The position numbers were made by a program, and so were the translations under genes. The notes below the pieces were generated by a model that made no database searches, was not told the DNA's origin, and was given only the letters and a program-made list of their open reading frames with translations. Source: Suilimivivens aceti (lineage in GTDB: Bacteria; Bacillota; Clostridia; Lachnospirales; Lachnospiraceae). From it: a DNA stretch of 64,000 nt. Shown here piece by piece: positions 1 through 8,204 of this stretch; positions within the stretch are counted from its first letter, which is position 1, and the number at the start of each line of letters is the position of its first letter. The stretch is from NCBI RefSeq assembly GCF_025567405.1, contig NZ_JAOQKJ010000003.1:284366-348365 (forward strand), written 5' to 3'.

Positions 1-1644
1 CCCTTCATTGGAAGCCTTGCTCACATCATTGATAGACTGGATCACACCATCGATAGAGGCAAGCAGTTCTTCGGATATAGCACTGAAATCAGTTACCATT
101 TCATTCACATCTGCCGCATCCTGATTATAAGCATCGGCGATATCTGAAAACTGATGGAAGCTGTCCGAAACATCCTCTGCCACAAAGGCCAGCAGTCTGG
201 AGGAATCATCCGCAAGATTCTGCACTGCCCCTGTTACTTTCTGTGTCACCTGCTGGATATTTTCTACTGTTCCCCTTGACTGTTCTGCAAGTGAACGGAT
301 CTCATCTGCTACAACGGCAAACCCCTTACCGGCCTCCCCGGCTCTTGCTGCCTCAATCGAAGCATTCAGCGCCAGGAGATTTGTCTGTGCCGTAATTCCC
401 ATAATGGACTGTGCCAGTACCTCGATCTGCTCTACTACCTTGGCTTCTTCCAGTGCCTGCTCAAGGCTTCCGCTGATCTCTGCTTTCATATTCTTAGCAT
501 TCTGATAATTGCTCTCGGTATCCCTCTTTGCCTTTTCTGCCCGCTGATGGATATTGACAACCTTCTCAGCTCCATCCTGTGCACGGACAGCGATATTCTT
601 TGATACGGTTTCAATTTGATGGGAAATCGTTTCGATCTGCTGTGCGGAAGCGGCTGTCTCTTCCATACTTGCTGACAGTTCCTGCGTTGCTGCTGAAACA
701 CTGCTGATCTCATCGTTCAGTTCATTCAGGTGTCCCATAACGGCATCCACATCTTCCGCAAGTTCAACCCCATGTCCTTTCACACCGCCCAGTACCTGGT
801 CAAAGGTACCTGCCATGCTGTTCAACGCTCTTTCCAGGATACCGAACTCGTCTTTTCTCTTAAGCCTGCCGGTAGCTGACCTTCCTGTCATGTCACCGCT
901 TTCCAGCTTCTGTGCATACCCGACTGCCTTCTTCATCCAGCCAGTGGTATCTATGATAATATAAATGATCAGTACGATCGTGATCAGGAAAAGGATCACA
1001 GTAATGAAGACCATCCTAGTGATCCAGGTATTCCTGGTATCATCAACGATCTGCTTTTCTCCATCTACGATTTCATCAATATAATCTGTATAGTTTCCTG
1101 TACCAATGACCCATCCGAAGGGCTCATACAGTCTGGAATAGCTTCTCTTCGGAAGATTTTCCGTGCCGTCCTCCTTCGGAAATACATAATCACAGTAACC
1201 GCCATCTGGCTGCTGGCCTACCGCAATGATATCTTTCACCATCTCATAGCCATTGCCATCCTTGGTTCCCATACGGTTCGTACCTTCCGTATCACTGCCG
1301 AGCAGTACAATGTTATTCCCTTCCGTATCATCTGCCCAGAAATATCCGGAATCTCCATACCGGAGTTCACGAAGCATATCAGCGCCCTGCTTCTTGGCCT
1401 CTTCCAGTGTACACTCTCCTGCTTCATACGCTGCATAATACTGATCCAGCATGGATATTGCATTGTCTACCTGCTGTCTGATACTTTCATCATACTGATT
1501 ACGCACCTCTTCTTCCAATGCATCATCTGCTTGACTGCTGATCGTTTTCATGCCCTTGATCGCTGAGAATCCGGATCCCATCACCATAATAAATACGAGA
1601 ACCAGGATCATTGACAGCTTGACTGACATTTTTAAGTTCTTCAT
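1..1644 (-). CDS. Methyl-accepting chemotaxis protein, 3' part beyond window
   Basis: Chemoreceptor that senses a small ligand outside the cell and controls the CheA kinase. The 548 visible codons give an N-terminal membrane helix (residues about 8-30), an extracytoplasmic single-Cache domain with the typical GDSGYFWADD and PFGWVIGTGNY stretches (about 95-185), a second helix (about 205-230), a HAMP segment, and the cytoplasmic signalling helices with the conserved hairpin tip (TAQTNLLALNASIEAARAGE). The C-terminal end runs off base 1. The ATG at 1644 follows a GGGAGGC ribosome binding site. The ligand cannot be told from sequence; Cache_2 receptors often bind small carboxylates, which here is only a family expectation. 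No che genes are in the window. Confidence 0.95.
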   Translation of the reverse strand, partial: MKNLKMSVKLSMILVLVFIMVMGSGFSAIKGMKTISSQADDALEEEVRNQYDESIRQQVDNAISMLDQYYAAYEAGECTLEEAKKQGADMLRELRYGDSGYFWADDTEGNNIVLLGSDTEGTNRMGTKDGNGYEMVKDIIAVGQQPDGGYCDYVFPKEDGTENLPKRSYSRLYEPFGWVIGTGNYTDYIDEIVDGEKQIVDDTRNTWITRMVFITVILFLITIVLIIYIIIDTTGWMKKAVGYAQKLESGDMTGRSATGRLKRKDEFGILERALNSMAGTFDQVLGGVKGHGVELAEDVDAVMGHLNELNDEISSVSAATQELSASMEETAASAQQIETISHQIETVSKNIAVRAQDGAEKVVNIHQRAEKAKRDTESNYQNAKNMKAEISGSLEQALEEAKVVEQIEVLAQSIMGITAQTNLLALNASIEAARAGEAGKGFAVVADEIRSLAEQSRGTVENIQQVTQKVTGAVQNLADDSSRLLAFVAEDVSDSFHQFSDIADAYNQDAADVNEMVTDFSAISEELLASIDGVIQSINDVSKASNEG

Positions 1645-1687
1645 AAGTAAAATAGCCTCCCTTTAATGGTTCTTCAGATTATAAAGT

Positions 1688-1716
1688 ATTATATCATATT
1701 TTACTTATTTTTTACA
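1688..1716 (-). promoter_or_regulatory. Candidate promoter of the chemoreceptor gene
   Basis: Reading the minus strand, TGTAAA (1716-1711) and TATAAT (1693-1688) are 17 bases apart and lie about 45 bases upstream of the start codon. The -10 is a perfect match but the -35 is poor. No flagellar sigma motif was recognised. Confidence 0.45.
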
Positions 1717-1791
1717 TTTATCGATAAAAATTATTGCTTTTTGAAATCGAATCATTGCGATCAGACTGCTTTTTGATCCGTATCATCCTGT

Positions 1792-2100
1792 TTACACATT
1801 CTGCTCAAAGGCATGGTTCAGTGTCGGCAGAAGCTCCTCTGTTTTTTCAATGCGGTACCCTTTGATCCCGAAGCTCTCTGCATATTTAACCCATAGCTGC
1901 AGTCATTAAAGATCAGTACTACAATGGGGATTCCTAGCCTTTTTGCTGTTTCCAGCTCCTTAGAGTTCATCATGAATCCCCCATCTCCTGTCACTGCCAG
2001 GACTCTTTTTTCAGGATAGATCAGCTTCGCTGCGATCGCACCCGGAAGTACGATTCCCATAGTAGCAAATCCATTGGAAATAATACAGGTATTACTGGTA
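1792..2100 (-). pseudogene. Acetolactate synthase (AlsS/IlvB-type), C-terminal remnant
   Basis: What remains is the thiamine pyrophosphate binding part of a pyruvate-condensing enzyme. In one frame it reads NTCIISNGFATMG, then GDGGFMMNSKELETAKRLG and VVLIFND, the TPP-binding motif region. The end of the protein (WVKYAESFGIKGYRIEKTEE ... NHAFEQNV, stop at 1792-1794) is in another frame, so a short deletion with frameshift separates the two parts right after IFND. Everything N-terminal of NTCIIS is absent; the coding match stops at about 2100, where the GC-rich island begins. No intact start exists and I infer it is dead. It probably marks the point where foreign DNA replaced or interrupted the host gene. 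Confidence 0.8.
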
Positions 2101-2250
2101 ATATATGTTTTTCTATCAACTTAATCACATCAGGTGGGCTGAGATTGTGCTTTTGTCGGAGATATTCTCTGCAAATATAAATGGCAATTGTAAAGTTCAC
2201 CTATTTTGTTTTGATGCTGTTTTTCATTTTATTTATTACATGTGTTGTCA

Positions 2251-2478
2251 TCAATTCGCAATAGTTATCCGTGTGTACGGGAGATGTTCTTCGTTCTCCT
2301 CTGCGCAGATCGTTACACCGGCATCCTCGAAGTGAATGGTAGTTTTGAGCTTTTCCCAATCAACGGTGCGCCGCCGGCTCTCAGCTTCCAAACACTGGTG
2401 CAGCAGCTCTACGGTTTCTCTGTCCACAGCAGGGTCATCGTAGTTGCTTATTTGAAAAAGATACATGGTGCTTTGCAT
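2251..2478 (-). CDS. Small hypothetical protein
   Basis: A 75-residue, acidic reading frame that begins 24 bases after the msrAB stop codon on the same strand. It contains no membrane segment or known motif; the composition (ISNYDDPAVDRETVELLHQC, VTICAEENEEHLPYTRITIAN) looks like a soluble, folded protein rather than a shadow frame. No good ribosome binding site precedes the ATG, so it may be the tail of a longer gene or be translationally coupled to msrAB. I do not recognise the family. Confidence 0.4.
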   Translation of the reverse strand: MQSTMYLFQISNYDDPAVDRETVELLHQCLEAESRRRTVDWEKLKTTIHFEDAGVTICAEENEEHLPYTRITIAN

Positions 2479-2501
2479 AAGAATTGCCGACCGCTTGCGT
2501 C

Positions 2502-3620
2502 CTATTTTTCAAACAGATGCAGCAGATATCCGTATCCCTCGGCTTCCATTTTTTCATAGGGGACGAAGCGCAGAGCCGCGCTGTTGATGCAGTAGCGCAC
2601 GCCGTTTGGCGACTCCGGGTCGCCGGTGAACACATGGCCGAGATGGGAGTCTCCGGCGCGGCTTCTGACCTCCGTGCGGCGCATCCCGTGGCTCAGGTCC
2701 TCCTTCTCCACCACGGCGGGACCCTCGATTGGCTTTGTAAAGGCAGGCCAGCCGCAGCCGCTCTCGTACTTATCCGTGGAGGAAAAGAGCGGCTCGCCGG
2801 TGACAACATCCACATAGATGCCCTTTTCAAACTTGTCCCAGAACTCGCCTGTGAAGGCGCGCTCCGTGCCGCTCTCCTGCGTGACGCGGTACTGCTCCGC
2901 CGTCAGCTTGTCCCGGATGGACTCCGCCGCGGGCTTCTGATAGTCACCCGGGTCGATGCGCAGCCGGGAAAAAAGCTCCATCTCCGCGCGCGGGATGTGG
3001 CAGTAGCCGCCTGGGTTCTTTTCGAGGTAGTTCTGGTGATACTCCTCGGCGGGGTAGTAGTTCTTGAGGGGGCCGATCTCCACGAAGAACTTCTCGCTGC
3101 GGCCGCGCTCGATCTCCGCGATGCGCTTCACCGTTTCTCTCGCGTTTTCATTGGTGAAGTAAACGCCGGTCTGATACTGGCTGCCCCGGTCGTTGCCCTG
3201 CCGGTTTTGCACCGTGGGGTCGATCACATAGAAGTAGGCCAGCAGCAGCGCGTCAAGGCTCACCTGCTCGGGGTCGTATTCCACCCGCACAGTCTCCCGA
3301 AAGCCGGTCTCTCCCTTGCAGATGGTCTTGTAATCGGCATCTGCCTCGCAGGTGCCGTTGGCGTAGCCGCTCTCGGCGTCGATAACGCCGGGGATGGACT
3401 GCATCAGCTGTTCCATGCCCCAGAAGCAGCCGCCCGCCAGATAGATGACATTGTCTGTGGTATCCATATAGGTGATCTCCTCGTCGGATCGGTCAAAAGC
3501 CGATCCGTCCATGTTTGCTTCCTGTCCACTTTTCTCCTTCGGCACAGTCTGATGCCCGGCGGCGCAGCCGCTGAGCATCAGTACCGAGGTGAAAAGCAGG
3601 GCCAATACGCTTCGATGCAT
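2502..3620 (-). CDS. msrAB: Extracytoplasmic peptide methionine sulfoxide reductase MsrA/MsrB fusion lipoprotein
   Basis: Repairs oxidised methionine in proteins outside the membrane: the MsrA part reduces the S epimer, the MsrB part the R epimer. The 372-residue protein starts with a lipoprotein signal (LSGC, lipid-bearing Cys19). MsrA spans about residues 58-215 with the GCFWG active site (Cys65). MsrB spans about 240-368 with SGCGWPAF, SRAGDSHLGHVF and catalytic Cys344 in RYCINSAALRF; the usual zinc CxxC pairs are not obvious. It is the last gene of a minus-strand operon after the TlpA-like lipoprotein (98-base gap). Context implies that its electrons come from the two upstream membrane and redoxin genes. 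Family call is certain; the electron path is inferred. Confidence 0.96.
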   Translation of the reverse strand: MHRSVLALLFTSVLMLSGCAAGHQTVPKEKSGQEANMDGSAFDRSDEEITYMDTTDNVIYLAGGCFWGMEQLMQSIPGVIDAESGYANGTCEADADYKTICKGETGFRETVRVEYDPEQVSLDALLLAYFYVIDPTVQNRQGNDRGSQYQTGVYFTNENARETVKRIAEIERGRSEKFFVEIGPLKNYYPAEEYHQNYLEKNPGGYCHIPRAEMELFSRLRIDPGDYQKPAAESIRDKLTAEQYRVTQESGTERAFTGEFWDKFEKGIYVDVVTGEPLFSSTDKYESGCGWPAFTKPIEGPAVVEKEDLSHGMRRTEVRSRAGDSHLGHVFTGDPESPNGVRYCINSAALRFVPYEKMEAEGYGYLLHLFEK

Positions 3621-3717
3621 CGCGTTTCCTCCTTTCAGGGGAAGCTGGGCTCACTCTGCCCCTTCGTGCGCCATTGGCAATGCAATGGCGCACAGCAGGC
3701 ACTTTTTAAATCTCGGG

Positions 3718-4677
3718 TCAGCCCATATCGGCGGCGAGCACCTGATCGATGAGCTTTTGCAGCGTCTCCGCCTGCTTCTTTTCCGTGATGGCGCCTACGA
3801 TGGGTTCACCCACGATATTGCCGCTGCGGTCGACCACATAGGTGGTGGGATAGGCAAAGATATTGGTGGTAAACTTTCCCGCCTCACCGTCGGAGTCAAA
3901 ATACACATTCTGATAGGTGGCGCCCTTCTTGGCAAGCACATCCTTCGCCTCGGAAATTGCCGCTTCGTCGCCGTCCAGCGTGAAGATGTTGACGCCGATG
4001 AGAGAGCCGCCCTTCTCCGCCAGCTCCTTGTTCAGCGCATCCAGCTCGGAAAGCTCGCCCACGCAGGGATTGCAGGTGGTGAACCAGAAATTCACCACGG
4101 TGACGGCGTTACCGGAGAACAGCTCGTCGCTCTTCACCGTGTTGCCGCCCAGATCTTTCCCTTCAAAGGCGGGGAACTTCTGCATACTGCCGTCGTCGGG
4201 AGGGTTGCTCGTGTCGCTGCCCGCGGGCATGCTCATATCGCCGTCCATGGATTTCTGCATGATCTCGGGATACTTCTCTTCCAACTCGATCAGCCTGTTT
4301 TCAATATTGCTGATCTCCGTGGCTGACTCCTTCAGCCACTCATGCTCCTTGTCGGTGAACTGCTCTTTAGCGGCCTCGACGGTATCCAGCAGGAAGTCGC
4401 CGTAGTTTTTCCCGTCCTCGATCATGGCCATGCCCTTGTCAGCCTCCTTAAAGACCTTTTCCCACAGCTCGGTATTTTCCGACAGGATCACGTTCTCCCG
4501 CTCCAGCAGCTCCTTGTGCAGGGCGAGCGCCTCCTCGGCGTTTTTCGGCTCGCCAGTCATGGCGGAGCCGTTGCCGCTCATGTCGCCCATCTTGTCATTG
4601 TTCTTCGTGCCGCAGGCCGCCAAGGCCAGCACCATCAGCACGGCAAAAGCCAGTGCAAAAATTCTCTTCCTATTCAT
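3718..4677 (-). CDS. TlpA-like thiol-disulfide oxidoreductase lipoprotein
   Basis: A membrane-anchored redoxin expected to hand electrons to MsrAB. The true start is the ATG at 4677, which overlaps the stop of the upstream iron-sulfur gene (ATGA) and is followed by a clean lipoprotein signal (LALAAC, Cys22); the longer frame reaching 4791 lacks a signal and runs through the upstream gene. Residues about 30-165 form a charged, mostly helical spacer rich in Glu, Lys and Met. Residues about 166-318 are a thioredoxin fold with the TCNPC active site (Cys202, Cys205) and the cis-proline segment AYPTTYVVD. The spacer is longer than in usual TlpA/ResA proteins. Operon partners are the 4Fe-4S membrane protein upstream and msrAB downstream. 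Confidence 0.94.
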   Translation of the reverse strand: MNRKRIFALAFAVLMVLALAACGTKNNDKMGDMSGNGSAMTGEPKNAEEALALHKELLERENVILSENTELWEKVFKEADKGMAMIEDGKNYGDFLLDTVEAAKEQFTDKEHEWLKESATEISNIENRLIELEEKYPEIMQKSMDGDMSMPAGSDTSNPPDDGSMQKFPAFEGKDLGGNTVKSDELFSGNAVTVVNFWFTTCNPCVGELSELDALNKELAEKGGSLIGVNIFTLDGDEAAISEAKDVLAKKGATYQNVYFDSDGEAGKFTTNIFAYPTTYVVDRSGNIVGEPIVGAITEKKQAETLQKLIDQVLAADMG

Positions 4678-5591
4678 TTTGATTCCTCCATCGTTGTTTT
4701 CTTTGTTGTTTCTTTCCCGTTGCCGAAGCCGTAGCGGAAGCACACGGCGTTCGTTGGACAGGCGCGGATGCACATCCCGCAGCGGATACACTCAGTATGG
4801 TTGGGCATTTTCGTCACGTCCACATCCATCTTGCAGGCTCTGGCGCATTTCCCGCAGGAGATGCACTTATTCTTGTCCACCTTCATCTGGAAGAGGGACA
4901 CCCGGTTGAACAGCGCGTAGAATGCGCCAAGCGGGCAGAGCCACTTGCAGAAGGGACGGTAGAACAGCACGCTCAGCACGATCACCGACAGCAGGATGCT
5001 GAATTTCCATGTAAACAGCTTGCCCAGCGCCGCCCGGATGCCGGAATTGGCAAGGGACAGCGGGATGGCTCCCTCCAGCACACCCTGGGGGCAGAGGTAT
5101 TTGCAGAAGAACGGGTCGCCCATGCCCACATCGTTCACAAGGAACGCCGGCAGGAGAACGACCATCACCAGCAGGACAGCGTATTTGAGGTATGTCAGGG
5201 GCCTGAGCTTCTTTGTGGAGAGCTTCTTTGTCGGGATTTTATGCAGCAGCTCCTGAAACCAGCCGAAGGGACAGAGGAAGCCGCAGATAAAGCGCCCAAG
5301 CAGCACGCCCAGCAGGATGAGAAAGCCTGTGATATAATAGGAGAAGCTGAACTTGGACGAGCCCACCACCGCCTGAAACGCCCCGATGGGACAGGCTCCG
5401 GAAGCCGCCGGACAGGAGTAGCAGTTCAGCCCCGGCACGCAGACGGTCTTCCCTGCCCCCTGATACAGTCCGCCCTTGAGGAAATTCGGCAGATGCAGGT
5501 TGGTCAGCAGCGTCGCACCCGCCTGAATCCAGCCCCGGAAGCGGGACATGGTCTGTGAAACGCCTGAAAACTTTTTACCCAATGCCCACAC
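4674..5591 (-). CDS. NapH/NosR-like 4Fe-4S membrane electron transfer protein
   Basis: A 305-residue polytopic membrane protein that should carry electrons across the membrane to the TlpA-like redoxin. It has about four to five hydrophobic helices and three CxxxCP elements typical of NapH-type proteins (Cys103/107, 163/167, 215/219), an extra Cys-rich segment near residues 51-67, and a C-terminal two-cluster ferredoxin domain (residues 243-279, CISCGKCARAC and CIRCGMCIRAC). Start: GTG at 5591, inside the last codons of the small CxxC gene, implying translational coupling; an in-frame ATG at residue 15 is an alternative. Its stop overlaps the next start by 4 bases. It occupies the place that a CcdA/DsbD-type protein has in other extracytoplasmic reduction systems (inference). 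Confidence 0.92.
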   Translation of the reverse strand: MWALGKKFSGVSQTMSRFRGWIQAGATLLTNLHLPNFLKGGLYQGAGKTVCVPGLNCYSCPAASGACPIGAFQAVVGSSKFSFSYYITGFLILLGVLLGRFICGFLCPFGWFQELLHKIPTKKLSTKKLRPLTYLKYAVLLVMVVLLPAFLVNDVGMGDPFFCKYLCPQGVLEGAIPLSLANSGIRAALGKLFTWKFSILLSVIVLSVLFYRPFCKWLCPLGAFYALFNRVSLFQMKVDKNKCISCGKCARACKMDVDVTKMPNHTECIRCGMCIRACPTNAVCFRYGFGNGKETTKKTTMEESK

Positions 5592-5661
5592 ACTCCAGAC
5601 ATAGTTTGATTGCTTTGCTCAGCAGCGCAGCCTGCGCCGCAGCCTTTTTCCAATAGCTCAT
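5575..5661 (-). CDS. 28-residue CxxC peptide (CD1871A-like)
   Basis: A very short frame that opens the redox operon: MSYWKKAAAQ at the N-terminus, then LSKAIK and the C-terminus LCLECVGIG. The ending with CxxC followed by hydrophobic residues matches what I recall of the small CD1871A family of CXXC motif proteins, which are usually longer, with a membrane helix that seems lost here. A strong ribosome binding site (AAAGGGTGA) stands 7-8 bases before the ATG. Its stop (5575-5577) lies inside the next gene, so it may also work as a leader that couples translation of the iron-sulfur protein. Proposed role: thiol relay at the membrane; unproven. Confidence 0.68.
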   Translation of the reverse strand: MSYWKKAAAQAALLSKAIKLCLECVGIG

Positions 5662-5692
5662 TTTTCATCACCCTTTCCGATTTTCTGTCTCC

Positions 5693-5726
5693 ATCATAGT
5701 GCGGGAGAGTTAAAGTCTCTGTTAAG
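5693..5726 (-). promoter_or_regulatory. Promoter and operator of the Msr redox operon
   Basis: On the minus strand the order is CTTAAC (5726-5721), 5 bases, CTTTAA (5715-5710), 11 bases, TATGAT as -10 (5698-5693). The direct repeat has an 11-base period and takes the place of a -35 box, which is the layout of promoters activated by OmpR/PhoB-class regulators. The same arrangement occurs at 5735-5767 and 9367-9400. Confidence 0.62.
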
Positions 5727-5734
5727 AACGAAAA

Positions 5735-5767
5735 CTTAACGCAAACTTTATCTTTTTTTGCTATAAT
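5735..5767 (+). promoter_or_regulatory. Promoter and operator of the response regulator-kinase operon
   Basis: On the plus strand: CTTAAC (5735-5740), 5 bases, CTTTAT (5746-5751), 10 bases, TATAAT as -10 (5762-5767). This matches the operator layout of the divergent Msr operon only 8 bases away. It suggests that the regulator controls itself and the redox operon from back-to-back sites. Confidence 0.6.
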
Positions 5768-5809
5768 GGAAAGCAACACAAAAACGAAGAAATAAAAAGG
5801 AGGGCTCTC

Positions 5810-6487
5810 ATGCACATTTTAGTAATTGAAGATGAACGCGCCCTGTGCGAAACCATTGTCCGCAGCCTGCGGAGACTGGCCTACAGCGTGGACTACTGTT
5901 ATGACGGGGAAAAGGCACTGGCACTTCTGGGCGTGGAGCGCTACGATCTGGTACTTCTGGATCTGAACCTGCCGAAAAAGGACGGCATGACGGTGCTGCG
6001 CACCCTGCGGCAGACCGACCGGGAGACGCGGGTGCTGATTCTCTCCGCCCGCAGCGAGGTGGAGGACAAGGTCGAGGGGCTGGACGCCGGGGCGAACGAC
6101 TATCTGGCAAAGCCCTTCCACCTGGCGGAGCTGGAGGCCCGCATCCGCAGCCTGACATTGCGGCAGTTCACCCAGCAGGATGTGCTGCTAAGCTGCGGAG
6201 CCCTGAGCTTTGACACCCGCTCCCGTACCGCCGCCGTCAACGGGCAGATGCTGACGCTGACCCGCAAGGAAACGGGGATACTCGAATACCTGATGGTGCA
6301 TCAGGGGCGGCCCGTGAGTCAGGAGGAATTGATGGATCACGTTTGGGACAACAGCGTGGACAGCTTCAGCAATTCCATTCGCGTCCACATCTCCGCCCTG
6401 CGCAAAAAGCTCCGCGCAGCGCTGGGCTATGACCCCATCCGCAACCGCATCGGCGAGGGCTATCTGATGGGAGGTGAGGAAGCATGA
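5810..6487 (+). CDS. OmpR-family response regulator
   Basis: DNA-binding half of a two-component system. The receiver domain (residues 1-115) has the acidic pair near residues 8-9, the phosphorylated Asp51 (LLDLNLP) and Lys101 (YLAKPF). The winged-helix domain (about 125-222) shows the normal NSIRVHISALRKKL recognition-helix region. Length 225 residues is standard. The ATG at 5810 follows AGGAGGG. The gene overlaps the kinase gene by 4 bases (ATGA), so they are made as a pair. It is divergent from the Msr redox operon, and shared operators indicate that it controls that operon and the CPBP protease gene. The inducing signal is unknown; oxidative or envelope stress would fit the neighbours. 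Confidence 0.96.
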   Translation: MHILVIEDERALCETIVRSLRRLAYSVDYCYDGEKALALLGVERYDLVLLDLNLPKKDGMTVLRTLRQTDRETRVLILSARSEVEDKVEGLDAGANDYLAKPFHLAELEARIRSLTLRQFTQQDVLLSCGALSFDTRSRTAAVNGQMLTLTRKETGILEYLMVHQGRPVSQEELMDHVWDNSVDSFSNSIRVHISALRKKLRAALGYDPIRNRIGEGYLMGGEEA

Positions 6488-7653
6488 AGCGTCTTTCCCT
6501 GCAGTGGCGCATCACGCTGATGTCCGTCCTGCTCATCGGCATCACCTGCGTGGTCATGAATTTGCTGCTGTGCTCCTCCGGTGCGTACTATATGGACACC
6601 ATTGCGGACAGCTTACAAGGCGGCGGCACGGTGACCCTGAATGATGGCGGAGCAGCGAGCTTTGACCCGCAGCTCATAGTGCCCAACGAGGAGTTGATCA
6701 TCGTCGTCGATGGAGTACAGGGGCGCTTCCGCACCACCAACTGGTACATCACGGCGGTGGTAACGCTGCTTAGCGGTATTCTGGCCTATTTTGTCAGCGG
6801 ACGCGCTCTCAAGCCCCTGCACAGCTTTGCCTCGCAGGTGGAGCAGGTGCAGCTGAACAATCTTGCCGATATGAGGATCGATGAAGACGCTATTTCGGAC
6901 TTCCGGCAGCTGAGCCGCTCGTTCAACCAGATGCTGGAGCGGCTGAACAACGCCTTTGCCGCCCAGCGGCAGTTCACCGGCAACGCCGCCCACGAGCTGC
7001 GCACGCCGCTTGCGCTGATGCAGGCGCAGCTGGAGCTTTTCTCCGCAGAGCATCCCGATGTGCGGCCGGAGACGGCGGGGTTCCTCACGCTTTTGCGCGA
7101 GCAGACGGAGCGGCTGACACAGATGACCAAGACGCTGCTGGAGATGAGCAATTTGCAGCAGGTGGCGCGGAACGAGCAGCTCCAGCTCGCCCCCATGGTC
7201 GAGGAGATCTTCACAGATCTCGCGCCGCTGGCGGAGAAGCGAAGCATCTCGCTGGAAGCGGAGGGCGACGCCTCTCTGACCGGCAGCGACGCGCTGATCT
7301 ACCGTCTGCTCTTTAACCTGACGGAGAACGCCGTCAAATACAACCGTTCCGGCGGCGCGGTGCGGGTCGAGCTTACGCAAAGGCAGGAAAAGTGCATCAT
7401 TCGCATTTCCGACACCGGCTGCGGCATTCCGGAGGAGTATCAGCGGAGCATTTTTCATCCCTTCTTCCGGGTAGACAAATCCCGCAGCCGCGAGTACGGC
7501 GGTGCGGGATTGGGTCTTTCTCTGGTGTGGGAGATCGCCGATCTCCACGGCGGCTCCGTTTGGGTGGAGGAAAGCTCGGACAAGGGCACGACCATCGCGG
7601 TCGAGCTGCCGGCAGGGGCGGAAAGCGATCCCTCCGGCGCGGATATCCCATAA
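6484..7653 (+). CDS. Sensor histidine kinase, partner of the upstream regulator
   Basis: Membrane kinase of 389 residues. Helix 1 spans about residues 10-31, helix 2 about 88-108, and the loop between them outside the cell is only about 55 residues, too small for a known sensor domain and without cysteines. HAMP follows (about 108-160), then the phosphoacceptor His170 in AAHELRTPL, and the ATPase domain with N box (NLTENAVKYN), G1 (DTGCGIP) and G2 (GGAGLGLSLV). The short sensor resembles intramembrane-sensing kinases, but that is only an analogy. The start ATG at 6484 overlaps the regulator stop. No terminator is evident right after the gene. Confidence 0.96.
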   Translation: MKRLSLQWRITLMSVLLIGITCVVMNLLLCSSGAYYMDTIADSLQGGGTVTLNDGGAASFDPQLIVPNEELIIVVDGVQGRFRTTNWYITAVVTLLSGILAYFVSGRALKPLHSFASQVEQVQLNNLADMRIDEDAISDFRQLSRSFNQMLERLNNAFAAQRQFTGNAAHELRTPLALMQAQLELFSAEHPDVRPETAGFLTLLREQTERLTQMTKTLLEMSNLQQVARNEQLQLAPMVEEIFTDLAPLAEKRSISLEAEGDASLTGSDALIYRLLFNLTENAVKYNRSGGAVRVELTQRQEKCIIRISDTGCGIPEEYQRSIFHPFFRVDKSRSREYGGAGLGLSLVWEIADLHGGSVWVEESSDKGTTIAVELPAGAESDPSGADIP

Positions 7654-7668
7654 CAGTCCTCGGCTGAT

Positions 7669-8204
7669 TCATGGCGATCGTTTTTCAACCTCCACAATGT
7701 TATCGCAGCAGCTCTCGATCAGCTCCCTGTCGTGGGTGATCACGAGAATGGTTCTGCCGTTCCGCGCTTCGCTTTTCAGCCTTTCTGCGATCAGGCGCAT
7801 GTTCCGCCCGTCAAGGCCGCTGGTGGGCTCATCAAGGATCAGTATCCTGCGGCCGGAAAAGATGGCGCAGGCTATGGCAAGGCGCTGCTTCTGCCCGCCG
7901 GACAGGGTGGACGGGTGCGCATCCCTGTACTTGTAAAGGCCAAGCTCTTTGAGCAGGTTCCTTGCATGGCTCTTGATTTCTTCCGTCAATCTGGTATTCA
8001 GCAGCAGCTCCTCCGCCACGCTTGCCGTGAAGAACTGCGTTGACATGTCGTTGCCGCAGTAATAGATCTCCCTGCGCCGAGCTGCCCCGTTATGGCGGTC
8101 ACTTTGCCCTTTGGAACGGACAGCGAAATATCCTCAAAAATGACTTCTTTGCGTATTCTTTTCGAGAGCCCTGCTGTCTTCAAGGCGGCAGGGCTTTCAT
8201 CCAA
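7669..8204 (-). pseudogene. ABC/ECF-type ATPase, internally deleted and frameshifted
   Basis: The N-terminal part (8204-8085) reads through FEDISLSVPKGKVTAITG into a damaged Walker A (GQLGAGRS, with the catalytic Lys replaced). The C-terminal part (8046-7669) is in another frame and keeps FFTASVAEELLLN, the LSGGQKQRLAIA signature, Walker B (ILILDEPTSGLD) and the switch His (VITHD). About 30 codons between Walker A and IYYCGND are missing, and the frame changes there. The style matches energy-coupling-factor ATPases. I infer that no working ATPase is made. The break is in clean sequence, well away from the N-gap, so it is less likely to be an assembly error. Confidence 0.8.

Noticed and set aside
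2484..3752. Open frame of 422 codons on the plus strand opposite msrAB
   Set aside because: It is the antisense shadow of msrAB in GC-rich DNA; the minus strand carries clear catalytic motifs and a lipoprotein signal.
4678..4791. Longer start for the TlpA-like gene
   Set aside because: It would bury the lipoprotein signal inside the protein and overlaps the ferredoxin coding end; ATG 4677 is coupled to the upstream stop.
6613..7548. Open frame of 311 codons opposite the sensor kinase
   Set aside because: Shadow frame; all kinase motifs are on the plus strand.
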